From: a virus
Strand: one strand, 5' to 3'
DNA length: 38,412 bases
IMG/VR virus record: IMGVR_UViG_3300027773_000186
Location: 1-38,412 of that record
Shown piece by piece: positions 1 through 6,987 of the stretch. How positions within the stretch are numbered: the stretch's first letter is position 1; each line of letters opens with the position of its first letter. A program made the position numbers and the translations under genes. A model generated the notes under the pieces. It made no database searches, was not told where the DNA came from, and saw nothing but the letters and a program-made list of their open reading frames with translations.

Positions 1-2424
1 CTAATTGATAAGTAGGTTGCGGGCCGTGATGAATTCGCTCAGTATCTGGGCAACCACCGTGTAACCATACTGGTTTGGGTGGGTCACGTCGAACATGAGC
101 GACGATGGTGGCACATCGTTGCTGTGGTCCGTCACGTCCTGCGAGTTGTTAGGGTTATAGCTGGCCACGAGGCGCTGCCGCACATCGCGTCCTTGCGCGT
201 CCACGACGAAATATTGCGGATACGTCGTGCGCATCCAGCTGTTCAGGTTGGTGATGGCTGTCCACTTGGTCGAGCCTGAATTTTCGGTCCCATCCCGTTT
301 GTTTGTGACAGCGAGCAGGCAGATTTTCTTATTCAGCGGCTTGAGGAAGTTGATCATCGCTGTGATGTTGTTCTGCACCGTCTGGATTTCTGCAGCGCTT
401 CCGGTTTGGATATCGTTGCGTCCTACCCAAATGAATTGCCATTGCTGGTCGGTGCCCTGCGGGTCTGCGATCCACGGAGTATTTGCCGGGCAAGCTGCAC
501 CGGTTGTGCCTGCATCCGGCGTGAAGGTGTACGTCTCAGTTGTGGAAGGCGGCCCGCCCGTTGCTGTTCGCGTAAGAGTGCCGTGAATGCCCGCAAGCGT
601 CCCTTTTGCGGTGTGCGTGTAATTCTCCGCGCCGCTCGACAAGAACAAAGCGAATGCCTGCGTCCAGCCGCTGATAGTATTCCCGTCAATCGCTGTGACC
701 TGCACTGAGCCAGGCGCAGCAGGAATTGCATTGCCACTCACGGTAAGCTGCGGCACGTATGCGCCTTGCCGCGCCGCAATCATCGTGCTGGTCTGTCCGC
801 CAATGCCATTGTTGGTGAGCGTGAGAGGTACCAGCGTCGCCAGCACAGTCTCATACGTGACGCCTGAGCCATCTTCGCCGCCTTGCGTGAGACTGTCCCC
901 CCAACAAATGGCTGTGCCCGGACTCACAGGAAAAACTGGATACTCGGTACCTCCCGCAGCCGGAACGTACATCAGCCCGCGCACAAGCGGGGGATTGAGA
1001 CTGCGATCAGTGTTGAAGATCACCTTCGCGCCATCCGATGTGAAGCGCGGATTGTAGTTATTGCTTCCGGAAGACGTGACCTGCTTTGTTCCGCCTGTGC
1101 TCACTTTGTCGCGCGAGCACACCTGAAATTTTCCACTGGTATCGGTGATAGTGAAAGCTGAATAGTTGGCTGCGTCAGCAAATGCTTGCTGCACGCCGGA
1201 GAGGCCGCTCACCACGGCAACCTGCTTGCTCCCCAGCCACACGCTGCCATCTTTTTTAATGCCGAAGATGATTTTGCGCGACGCGTCTACGATTGCAGTC
1301 AGCCATCCACTGCGTCCATAGCCAGACAAATATTGCCCCGGCTGATCTCCATATGTCACTTGCGTGATAGTCAGACCGCCATTGATGGTTGCGCCCTGCT
1401 GAAAGGTCGCGGCGCGGTGGAAGGTGACCTTCGAGAAGAAATGCTGGATGCCGGCGCCGTCTATCCCGGAAAGTACCTTCTTTGCTGAGTCCAGAACGGT
1501 AGCAACCCAGCCACTACGCCGCGCGTCGCCAGCGATCGTGTATTGCTTGCGGCTCGATGTTGTGAGCGTGTCAGTCGTCAGACCGCTGGTGATGGTCGCG
1601 CCTTGCTGAAATGTCGCAGCGCGATGAAGCGTGATCTTCGAGAAGAAGTGCTGGATGCCAGCGCCGTCAATTCCGGAAAGAATCTTTTTTGCCGAGTCCA
1701 CAACAGTAGCTACCCAGCCAATGCGCTGCGTGCTGCCTGCAATTGCATATTGCTTGCGGCTCGACGTCGCGAGCGTGTCAGTCGTCAGACCACCGGTGAT
1801 GGTCGCGCCTTGCGGCGCTACCAGCGGAGCAGAAAGCGTGCCGGACAAAGTGCCGCCGGCGGCCCACAGGCTGGTGTTCGCAGTGTCTACAGAGCCAAAC
1901 GTGGACCCGCTCTGATATGACTGATTCACTATATAGCTGCTGCCCTGGTAGAAAAAATAATCGAGCTGATTGTAGAGAGTGTTGGGTGCCCAGTTGCCGC
2001 GATTATGCGGCGTTGGCACTGCCATCAGCGTAGGCAGCCCAGGCAGATTGGGAATGAAGCTATCAAAACTCCACGCGGACCCTGTGGGCTGGATGACGTA
2101 TCCGGGACCGAGCAGGTTATTGCCGCTGGTGTTGTCAATGACCGTGACTTTGTAGGCGATGTTTTTCGGATTGGTCAGCGATGTGTCAGCAAGCTGAACA
2201 GAGAATGCTCCATTGCTGACCTGCGCTGTGATCGGCGTATCAATTGCCTGCCCGCTGCCATTCACCTGAAAAGAGAGCGGCACGCCGCTGGAATTGCAGG
2301 GCTGAAAGCTGATTGTGGCGTTGCTGATCTTATTGCCGCTTGCATCGGTCAGGTTCGATGCGCTGACGGTCGTATAGCCTGCCATGAGAACATGATGCGG
2401 TTGTGGCGTGCTTTCTGCTGACAA
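1..2424 (-). CDS. Tail fibre protein with C-terminal SGNH hydrolase domain
   Basis: An 807-residue protein, probably the receptor-binding tail fibre, whose C-terminal half is an SGNH/GDSL esterase likely to deacetylate surface polysaccharide. SGNH blocks are visible: GDSLT with nucleophile Ser511, Gly in GIGG (540-543), Asn670 in GRND, and Asp779-x-x-His782 in DVTHPNQYG. Residues 1-130 look like a beta-rich fibre attachment region (YTTVSASNLTDASGNK). Residues 214-349 hold two copies of a 69-residue repeat. The stop codon TAG sits at the very edge of the window, so the gene is complete. The start is uncertain: TTG at 2424 has no clear Shine-Dalgarno, and ATG at 2385 (MAGYTTV) is an alternative. 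It is oddly placed as the last gene of the leftward early operon, 31 bp after a small HTH gene, while all other virion genes are rightward. Esterase call is firm; fibre role is inferred from architecture. Confidence 0.8.
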   Translation of the reverse strand: MSAESTPQPHHVLMAGYTTVSASNLTDASGNKISNATISFQPCNSSGVPLSFQVNGSGQAIDTPITAQVSNGAFSVQLADTSLTNPKNIAYKVTVIDNTSGNNLLGPGYVIQPTGSAWSFDSFIPNLPGLPTLMAVPTPHNRGNWAPNTLYNQLDYFFYQGSSYIVNQSYQSGSTFGSVDTANTSLWAAGGTLSGTLSAPLVAPQGATITGGLTTDTLATSSRKQYAIAGSTQRIGWVATVVDSAKKILSGIDGAGIQHFFSKITLHRAATFQQGATITSGLTTDTLTTSSRKQYTIAGDARRSGWVATVLDSAKKVLSGIDGAGIQHFFSKVTFHRAATFQQGATINGGLTITQVTYGDQPGQYLSGYGRSGWLTAIVDASRKIIFGIKKDGSVWLGSKQVAVVSGLSGVQQAFADAANYSAFTITDTSGKFQVCSRDKVSTGGTKQVTSSGSNNYNPRFTSDGAKVIFNTDRSLNPPLVRGLMYVPAAGGTEYPVFPVSPGTAICWGDSLTQGGEDGSGVTYETVLATLVPLTLTNNGIGGQTSTMIAARQGAYVPQLTVSGNAIPAAPGSVQVTAIDGNTISGWTQAFALFLSSGAENYTHTAKGTLAGIHGTLTRTATGGPPSTTETYTFTPDAGTTGAACPANTPWIADPQGTDQQWQFIWVGRNDIQTGSAAEIQTVQNNITAMINFLKPLNKKICLLAVTNKRDGTENSGSTKWTAITNLNSWMRTTYPQYFVVDAQGRDVRQRLVASYNPNNSQDVTDHSNDVPPSSLMFDVTHPNQYGYTVVAQILSEFITARNLLIN
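1378..1785 (-). repeat. Two tandem 69-codon repeats in the tail fibre gene
   Basis: Residues 214-349 of the fibre consist of two closely similar copies of about 69 residues, each containing SRKQY-IAG, GWVATV-DSAKK-LSGIDGAGIQHFF and HRAATFQQGATI. The similarity is also clear at DNA level: TATTGCTTGCGGCTCGA occurs near 1542 and near 1749, 207 bp apart. A third, diverged copy is recognisable around residues 365-395 (SGYGRSGWLTAIVDASRK). Such repeats usually build a fibre shaft and allow length change by recombination. Confidence 0.8.
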
Positions 2425-2455
2425 TGCAGCGACAGATGCAATAGCTGCAAGCTGC

Positions 2456-2713
2456 CTATTCGCTCACATAGCGCTTATCGAGTCCATTGCGCTCATGCAG
2501 AGTGTCCACGTACTTCATCAGTGAGTCGTAGTTAATGCGCCACGGGCTGTTCCACTTGTCCGGGCGGATCTTGTACGCCTGAAGAGTGCCGTCTTCGATC
2601 ATGCGGCAAATGGTGTTGATGGAAACATCGAGAATCTCCGCCGCGCGCGCAGCCGAGATGGTGCGGCGCGGGTGCCACGGTAACAGAAGCTGGTCTGGCA
2701 CGCGGAAGCTCAT
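2456..2713 (-). CDS. Small excisionase/MerR-type HTH protein
   Basis: An 85-residue protein with a central helix-turn-helix at about residues 17-60 (TISAARAAEILDVSINTICR followed by MIEDGTLQAYKI and WRINYDSL). This is the layout of HTH_17/excisionase-like DNA-binding domains, where a winged helix reads DNA through the VSINTICRMIEDG segment. Its ATG overlaps the stop of the upstream gene (ATGA at 2710-2713), so it is translationally coupled within the leftward operon. In a transposing phage it is more likely a regulator than a true excisionase. It could control the tail fibre gene directly downstream, but this is inference from position only. Confidence 0.65.
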   Translation of the reverse strand: MSFRVPDQLLLPWHPRRTISAARAAEILDVSINTICRMIEDGTLQAYKIRPDKWNSPWRINYDSLMKYVDTLHERNGLDKRYVSE

Positions 2714-2934
2714 TCGCGCACCTCGACATCGGGCACGATATGCAATTTCCGCAGGAAATCGGCATCTGACTGGATGTGTTCAGGCAGCCGCTCTATCAAC
2801 GCTTCAATCATCACTCCGTTTACGCGAATGCCAGCAGTATGTAGCTGGCGCACCACGCTGGCGGTCTTCTCGTGGGTAAGAATGGCTTCGGTTGCGGCTT
2901 CGATAAGTAATCTCGCTGCGCGTTCAAGCGTCAT
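2710..2934 (-). CDS. Hypothetical early protein
   Basis: A 74-residue, mostly helical and acidic protein (MTLERAARLLIEAATEAI at the N-terminus, ADFLRKLHIVPDVEV near the C-terminus). I recognise no family. It sits between the GemA-like gene and the small HTH gene with ATGA overlaps on both sides, which supports it being a real operon member. No membrane segment, signal peptide or cysteine cluster is visible. Confidence 0.6.
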   Translation of the reverse strand: MTLERAARLLIEAATEAILTHEKTASVVRQLHTAGIRVNGVMIEALIERLPEHIQSDADFLRKLHIVPDVEVRE

Positions 2935-3473
2935 GCGGTCCGTCTCCTGTATTCTCCTTCATCTCTCCACACGCCGCGCGATTGCGCCATGCGCTTGAGT
3001 GCCCACCAGACGCGGTTTGCGTCACCGACGGTACGGATTGCTGGATTGGAGCGCTTACCCAAAGGAGAGCGCGGTGAGCGGAGCCATGCTTCGAGTTGCT
3101 CCTGTGTCCAGCCGAGTAGGTCGAGTGCGTACTGAATTCGCGCGAGGTCGTGCGGGCCTACGAGCGTATGTTTATCAGGCGAGCCATCGCGACGGCCTTC
3201 TGTGCCCGCCTGCAGGGCGGCCTCACGGCTGAGCCGTTCCCGCTTTTTTGCCGGTGCTTTCACGCCGAGCTGCTGTTGCGTGATATCAATGAGGTGCTTC
3301 GCGTCGTTGAAAGTCAGGTCGCTGAACGAAGATATTTTCCGGCAGACAAGCTGCGAGGCCCAGGCCAGCCGCGCTTCACGGCTGCCGTCACCACCATCGA
3401 AGGTGCTGCGTACGAGCTGTGCATACAGCACCTGCAGGCGCTTCATCTGTGCGGGTGTGATCTTCGCTTCCAT
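2931..3473 (-). CDS. gemA: GemA-like (Mu gp16-type, DUF1018) early regulator
   Basis: A 180-residue protein resembling Mu GemA. GemA proteins are early Mu gene products reported to influence host gene expression and DNA supercoiling. The N-terminal part (ITPAQMKRLQVLYAQLV, then SFSDLTFNDAKHLIDITQQQ at about 50-70) matches the opening 'ITPAQ-K-I--L' and 'Lt--qA--lId' pattern of the family. The C-terminal part (GPHDLARIQYALDLLGWTQE with DANRVWWALKRMA) matches its second helical half. The middle is a charged linker. The start ATG at 3473 lies 3 bp after the stop of the zinc-finger gene at 3477. Position near the end of the early operon agrees with Mu. Family assignment rests on pattern recognition only. 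Confidence 0.6.
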   Translation of the reverse strand: MEAKITPAQMKRLQVLYAQLVRSTFDGGDGSREARLAWASQLVCRKISSFSDLTFNDAKHLIDITQQQLGVKAPAKKRERLSREAALQAGTEGRRDGSPDKHTLVGPHDLARIQYALDLLGWTQEQLEAWLRSPRSPLGKRSNPAIRTVGDANRVWWALKRMAQSRGVWRDEGEYRRRTA

Positions 3474-3476
3474 CGT

Positions 3477-3656
3477 TCAGTCCTTACTTTTCTGTTTTCG
3501 TGGTCTTCCGCGTTTGCGTTTCTTTCCGCATTGTTCGCATATCTGACTGCGAAGCTCCGCGCGGAAGTCGGCGAGCACGCACGCCTCGCTGCAAAACCTC
3601 ATTCTGGGATGTTTGACCAGATTGCTGCATCCTGGCCGCTGGCACTGAAGTGGCAT
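3477..3656 (-). CDS. 59-aa zinc-finger protein with basic tail, overlapping the next gene out of frame
   Basis: A 59-residue protein read in a different frame inside the 3' end of the 3484-3942 gene. It begins MPLQCQRPGCSNLVKHPRMR and continues RFCSEAC, then ICEQCGKK, and ends in the basic, AT-hook-like KRKRGRPRKQKSK. Two treble-clef-type cysteine pairs (CQRPGC/CSEAC and CEQC) are typical of small phage zinc-finger proteins. The ATG at 3656 is preceded by AAGGAG at ideal spacing, the strongest evidence that it is translated. The stop falls 3 bp before the GemA-like start. It probably binds nucleic acid; target unknown. Confidence 0.7.
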   Translation of the reverse strand: MPLQCQRPGCSNLVKHPRMRFCSEACVLADFRAELRSQICEQCGKKRKRGRPRKQKSKD

Positions 3657-3942
3657 CGTTCTCCTTCCCCTGTTTCACTTCATGCAGGGAGGCGCCGAGG
3701 ATGCCGTACCCTGCAATATCTCTGTATGGTGATTCGCCCAGCGCATCGCAGTCCGTGGCAATGCGCTGGAGCTTGTCAAAAATGCGCGTGATGAGCAGCG
3801 CATCATCGTACTGCTCCGGCAAAATACCGTTTGGATACAAAAGGCCGAGAAACTCACCCGTCTTGGCAAAGCTGTTGCCGTAGGCAGCGTTCTTCTGCTC
3901 GACCAGCTCGCCGATTTGTTGGGCGATGGCGCGGAAGGTCAT
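3484..3942 (-). CDS. Nucleotide-modification-associated-like (DUF1599-type) protein with overprinted tail
   Basis: A 152-residue protein whose first about 95 residues resemble the small helical domain found near phage nucleotide and DNA-modification genes: EQKNAAYGNSF, then LITRIFDKLQRIA and PYRDIAGYGIL. The family is related in layout to MazG-like helical nucleotide-handling proteins, but its reaction is not established here. From about residue 96 the sequence becomes basic and low in order (RARRLPRGASQSDMRTMRKE), and this is exactly where the zinc-finger gene runs in another frame with its own Shine-Dalgarno. The natural C-terminus was probably near residue 95 and the original stop may have been lost. 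The ATG at 3942 overlaps the receiver gene by ATGA. Confidence 0.6.
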   Translation of the reverse strand: MTFRAIAQQIGELVEQKNAAYGNSFAKTGEFLGLLYPNGILPEQYDDALLITRIFDKLQRIATDCDALGESPYRDIAGYGILGASLHEVKQGKENDATSVPAARMQQSGQTSQNEVLQRGVRARRLPRGASQSDMRTMRKETQTRKTTKTEK

Positions 3943-4364
3943 GCTGACCTCCGTAGGGCTTCACTTGATGCTACCGATTGGGCGAGGTTCTTTTTGTGTG
4001 CCCCCGGCTTGCGGGCCGTAAGCAGTTTTACGCGATAAAGCATTTCGGCAGCAGATGCACCCTTTGGCAAAAAGGAATCTGCATGGTGCGCGGCAGAATA
4101 GTTCATCGTGGCACCGCTATAAATAATTACTGGTACCTCGGCGTCTATATCCTTCAGGCGTGCTGCGAGGTCGTTGCCATTCATACCAGGCATGATGAGG
4201 TCAGTGAGCACCAGGTGAGGCCGCTGCTGCTCAAATATCAGAATGGCTTCCTCGCCACTCATTGCCGTCAGCACGCGAAAGCCGTGTGTTTCCAGCACAA
4301 TTCGGCGCAGTCCCAGGACGGTTTCGTTATCGTCCACGCATAGGATTATTTTCCGCAGCCTCAT
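3939..4364 (-). CDS. CheY-like single-domain response regulator
   Basis: A 141-residue protein that is essentially one receiver domain. All signature residues are present: acidic pair Asp11-Asp12 (VDDNE), phosphoacceptor Asp55 in VLTDLIMPGMNG, the conserved Ser83 in IIYSGA, and Lys101 in FLPKGAS. The loop following Asp55 (MPGMNG) is canonical, so phosphorylation by a histidine kinase is expected. No output domain follows; about 25 residues of polar tail end the protein. It is locked into the early operon by ATGA overlaps with both neighbours. No kinase is in the window, so it would have to be addressed by a host kinase or act as a phosphate sink. Receiver identity is very secure; function in the phage is unknown. 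Confidence 0.92.
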   Translation of the reverse strand: MRLRKIILCVDDNETVLGLRRIVLETHGFRVLTAMSGEEAILIFEQQRPHLVLTDLIMPGMNGNDLAARLKDIDAEVPVIIYSGATMNYSAAHHADSFLPKGASAAEMLYRVKLLTARKPGAHKKNLAQSVASSEALRRSA

Positions 4365-4660
4365 GCCACCACCTCGGGTTTCTTTGCTATGCGGGCCTCA
4401 ATGGCGGCGATCTCTTTTTCCAGAACCTCAATCATGCGCGTTTTCTTTTCGGCTTCTGCAACGGCGATCTGGGCGCGGACCGTGGCGAGAAGATAAGCGC
4501 GGACGCTGCCTCCCCGCTTCCATTCATCGAACGTGCGACAGGCTTCATGCTGGATGCGCAGAGGAACCTTCTTCCAATGACGGGCGCACATCAGGTATTC
4601 GCTTCGGATAACGGCATTGCAGCCGGCGACACAGCACGGCTTTGTCTTCCGCTCGTTCAT
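4361..4660 (-). CDS. Small phage zinc-binding protein (CxxxC...CxxH type)
   Basis: A 99-residue protein with an N-terminal metal site, PCCVAGCNAVIRSEYLMCARHWKK split as C10-x3-C14 and C25-x2-H28, followed by VPLRIQHEACRTFDEW. This layout (cysteine knuckle, then CxRHW, then a 'VP--LQ' segment) is familiar from small hypothetical proteins in many tailed phages. The C-terminal 50 residues form a likely helix or coiled coil (VAEAEKKTRMIEVLEKEIAA). It overlaps both neighbours by ATGA. Probably a nucleic-acid or protein adaptor; no specific role can be assigned. Confidence 0.65.
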   Translation of the reverse strand: MNERKTKPCCVAGCNAVIRSEYLMCARHWKKVPLRIQHEACRTFDEWKRGGSVRAYLLATVRAQIAVAEAEKKTRMIEVLEKEIAAIEARIAKKPEVVA

Positions 4661-5094
4661 TGCTTTGCCTCAAGTTGAAGTTGGCCGAGCAGCTCCAGCG
4701 CGGACTGGTGGCCGGCCACGGCGCGCACGACTTCGAGTTCGGCGCGTATCTGGTCGAGCGGACCTTTCAGAAAGACCGCCTGGTCTTCCGGCGTGATGAT
4801 GATGAAGTAACCGCCATCTGTGCCATGCTTCGAGCTGCCAATGGGCAGACGGAAGCTGATGCGCAGCGTGCGCACGATAAGTTTGATCTGGCGGTCACTC
4901 ATCTTCAGGCGCTGCGTCAGCTCGCGGATCGGCAAGGCATTGCCTGCGCCGCGATGGTAACGGATGGCCTGGAGCACGGCCTTTTCTTCCGGTTGGAGGC
5001 GCAGGCCCAGAGGGCCACCGCTCTCGCCCACCAGCAGGCTGGCAATGTACTGGTCAATTTCAATCACACGGTCTGGAAACAAATGCCCGTTCAT
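4657..5094 (-). CDS. Winged-helix-like early protein
   Basis: A 145-residue protein starting MNGHLFPDRVIEIDQYIASL. I chose ATG 5094 because it overlaps the upstream stop by ATGA and is preceded by a GGGGAAG Shine-Dalgarno; longer readings upstream cover another gene. A helix-turn-helix is visible at about residues 53-80 (LPIRELTQRLKMSDRQIKLIV), followed by a wing-like strand (GSSKHGTDGGYFIIITPED). The C-terminal part is a helix. It is likely a DNA-binding regulator of early or middle expression; a Mor-like role is possible by position but no Mor motif is seen. Confidence 0.6.
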   Translation of the reverse strand: MNGHLFPDRVIEIDQYIASLLVGESGGPLGLRLQPEEKAVLQAIRYHRGAGNALPIRELTQRLKMSDRQIKLIVRTLRISFRLPIGSSKHGTDGGYFIIITPEDQAVFLKGPLDQIRAELEVVRAVAGHQSALELLGQLQLEAKQ

Positions 5095-5291
5095 CGCTTC
5101 CCCGCTTTTCTTGCGCAGTCCGGGCAGAGTTCTCGCATCCGCCCGCTTTCCAGCTTGCGGCGCGACCATCCATCGCAGCGCGCGTCATCGCGCAGATCGC
5201 GGGGAGTGATGAACGCTCCGTCCCTCAGCCCTGTGCTGGGATACATCCTTTTGCACGAATCGCATTCAAGAGCAATAAAAGTGCGCAGCAT
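5091..5291 (-). CDS. Zinc-ribbon protein
   Basis: A 66-residue protein with two CxxC knuckles, ECDSCKRMY near the N-terminus and ELCPDCARK near the C-terminus, about 45 residues apart. This is the plan of a rubredoxin-like or zinc-ribbon fold. The ATG at 5291 forms a TGATG overlap with the upstream stop, which decides the start over a longer reading. Role unknown; probably nucleic-acid binding. Confidence 0.6.
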   Translation of the reverse strand: MLRTFIALECDSCKRMYPSTGLRDGAFITPRDLRDDARCDGWSRRKLESGRMRELCPDCARKAGKR

Positions 5292-5488
5292 CACTGCACC
5301 ATCTTTCTGCGCTTGATTGCTGCGCTCTTTATGGCGAGGTCGAAGCACACGGTGGCAGACATGCGTGCGCGAAACTCTTCCACTCGCTTGTGGGGAATGT
5401 CAACATACAGGCGCAATAACGTCAGTTCTTCACGCGCACGCTCGATGTTGTCATCGGCTATCTTCAACAATGTAGCCAGCGTCTTCAT
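5291..5488 (-). CDS. Hypothetical helical early protein
   Basis: A 65-residue protein (MKTLATLLKIADDNIERARE at the N-terminus) predicted to be nearly all helix, with heptad-like hydrophobic spacing and a basic end (IKRRKMVQ). ATG 5488 overlaps the upstream stop as ATGA, preceded by AGAGGG. No family recognised. It may be a small multimerising adaptor. Confidence 0.55.
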   Translation of the reverse strand: MKTLATLLKIADDNIERAREELTLLRLYVDIPHKRVEEFRARMSATVCFDLAIKSAAIKRRKMVQ

Positions 5489-5991
5489 CGTGCGGCCCTC
5501 TTGCAGAAGCTTAGCTGCATCTTGCTGGCCAGCTCGCTCTCCCATTGGCTGCTGACGACTTCGCCCTTCTGCGCCGGCGAGAGCATGTTCCACCAGGCGT
5601 CGAGGGCATCTTCGCTCAGTTGCACGTTGATGGATTGTAGCTCTTCGGTGGCGTGCTTTCGCCCGAACTCCGGATAATGCTCATCGAGGAATTTTGTGGT
5701 CTTTTCCACGAGATCGCGGAACTCACCCTTCTCATCGCGTGTTTGGATGAGATCATCCAAGCGTTGCTTGCCTGCATCCGTAATGCTCACAAGATTCATG
5801 ACCGTAATCTGGACGAGGCCGTATTGGGACAGCTCATTGATTCTTTGCCTGATCTCATCGAGCGAGATAGACCATTTGTTGTCCCAGAGCGCCTGCGCTA
5901 TTTCGATGGATGACTTGTATCCGGATGCCAGTTCCTGCAGGATGCACAATTCCTGCAATTCGCGCTCGCTGAGCGTGTGCTGCATAGTCAT
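5485..5991 (-). CDS. Winged-helix-type early protein
   Basis: A 168-residue protein starting MTMQHTLSERELQELCILQE. Residues about 8-75 look like a winged helix: SIEIAQALWDNKWSISLDEI as the recognition region, then RINELSQYGLVQITVMNLVS and ITDAGKQRLDDL, which is the usual 'wing then LT--G---L' ending. The remaining 90 residues are helical and acidic. The start at 5991 is set by the ATGA overlap with the upstream gene and by GGCAGAAAG upstream. Probably a transcriptional regulator or DNA-bound accessory factor. Confidence 0.6.
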   Translation of the reverse strand: MTMQHTLSERELQELCILQELASGYKSSIEIAQALWDNKWSISLDEIRQRINELSQYGLVQITVMNLVSITDAGKQRLDDLIQTRDEKGEFRDLVEKTTKFLDEHYPEFGRKHATEELQSINVQLSEDALDAWWNMLSPAQKGEVVSSQWESELASKMQLSFCKRAAR

Positions 5992-6488
5992 TGCTTTCTG
6001 CCTTTCTTCGCTGGCGTATTTGAGCCAGCGATCACGACTTTGAGAGATGGTTTCTTTGAACGTACGGTGATGCAGCGTCCCCACAAGTTGAGGACTTTCT
6101 CGGCCAGTCGCTTCGGCAGCGGTTCGGTCTTGAGTGCATCGGTTGCGCCCTCTACCACTTCATACTTCGAGCGCAGCGTGAACAGGCGGCCAAAGAACTC
6201 GCCCCGGCCATTGGCCTCCAGCGCTTCTTTAAGGTCTGTGACGCGATCATCATTGACGGTGAGCGTGTCGCCTTTGGTAACGGTCAGCTCTGCCAGGTGG
6301 CCGCGCAGACGCCGCGACTTCTCCGCATAGGGCGGGACCATACCATATTGCGTGACCATCGCAATCGCTTCCTGCTCGATGGACTCGAACTCGGCCTTCT
6401 TCTCGTTCAATTCCTGTTTGACTGACTCATAGCGTTCGGCCAGCGCATCAATCTGCTCCGGCGTGGGACGAATGGTTTCAGGTGTCAT
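5988..6488 (-). CDS. Early protein with N-terminal coiled coil; possible Gam-position protein
   Basis: A 166-residue protein. ATG 6488 is chosen because GGAGG lies 6 bp upstream and ATGA overlaps the previous gene. Residues about 10-45 are a strong coiled coil (ALAERYESVKQELNEKKAEF), followed by a mixed domain containing VTKGDTLTVNDDRVTDLKEA and a basic tail (TPAKKGRKQ). In Mu the nuclease-protecting protein Gam occupies a comparable early position and also starts with a long helix, but I see no decisive Gam motif. Function unassigned. Confidence 0.55.
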   Translation of the reverse strand: MTPETIRPTPEQIDALAERYESVKQELNEKKAEFESIEQEAIAMVTQYGMVPPYAEKSRRLRGHLAELTVTKGDTLTVNDDRVTDLKEALEANGRGEFFGRLFTLRSKYEVVEGATDALKTEPLPKRLAEKVLNLWGRCITVRSKKPSLKVVIAGSNTPAKKGRKQ

Positions 6489-6727
6489 ACTGCCTCCGGT
6501 GATGCAGGTGTGGTTTTGCTGTTGATATCGAGCCACTGTGAGAGCCGCTTGTGCAGGCATTCTTCGCCACAGATGTGCTGACAGTTCTCAAGACTGGAAG
6601 TCTCGACTGCTTCCTGCCAAGGCAACACTTTGAACTCCATTTCGTTGATCGCCCACACGGCAAACCAGTGGTTTGTCTCGCCTTTGTCTTTGCCGCATAC
6701 ATCGCAGCAATAGTTTGGGTATTGCAT
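6485..6727 (-). CDS. Small cysteine-rich (zinc-ribbon) protein
   Basis: An 80-residue protein, MQYPNYCCDVCGKDKGET at the start and CQHICGEECLHKRLSQWLD later, giving a CxxC knuckle plus a second C-x3-C-x3-C-x-H cluster. This is consistent with one structural zinc. ATG 6727 forms a TGATG overlap with the upstream stop and has GGAG upstream. Likely a nucleic-acid or protein-binding adaptor. Confidence 0.6.
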   Translation of the reverse strand: MQYPNYCCDVCGKDKGETNHWFAVWAINEMEFKVLPWQEAVETSSLENCQHICGEECLHKRLSQWLDINSKTTPASPEAV

Positions 6728-6984
6728 CAGCGTGTCTCCTTTTCTGCCGCGAAGAGCGATTGCTGTCTTTCGCGGTGCCGGGTGTGCAGCGGACAGTAGT
6801 CCATCTCCGGCCCGATGTTCGTAGCACAGCGGTCGCACATCGGTGCATTGCAGGTGCCGTTGAGGACTGGATGGTCGCAGAGCTTCGTGGCAACGCCGGT
6901 GTTGCAAAATTTGCATCGCGGCCTACGGCCACTTCTGCACAGAATCGCGGTGCAGGTGTCGAGTTTGACTGGTGTGCAGATCAT
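6727..6984 (-). CDS. Small multi-zinc-finger protein
   Basis: An 85-residue protein with ten cysteines plus histidines: RCKFCNTG, TKLCDHPVLNGTCNAPMCDR, then DYCPLHTRH. The pattern suggests two zinc sites in a treble-clef or B-box-like arrangement, and the CPLHTRHRE ending is common in small phage zinc-finger proteins. The ATG at 6984 lies 3 bp after the upstream stop. Function unknown. Confidence 0.6.
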   Translation of the reverse strand: MICTPVKLDTCTAILCRSGRRPRCKFCNTGVATKLCDHPVLNGTCNAPMCDRCATNIGPEMDYCPLHTRHRERQQSLFAAEKETR

Positions 6985-6987
6985 GGG

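Noticed and set aside
1378-1785. A diversity-generating retroelement target or a CRISPR array in the repeated fibre region
   Set aside because: There are only two to three long repeats inside a coding frame, no spacers, no reverse transcriptase and no adenine-biased variation in view.
2425-2463. Signal-peptide-like in-frame extension upstream of the tail fibre (QLAAIASVAALSA)
   Set aside because: No ATG, GTG or TTG start lies between the in-frame stop at 2464-2466 and TTG 2424, and secretion makes no sense for a fibre.
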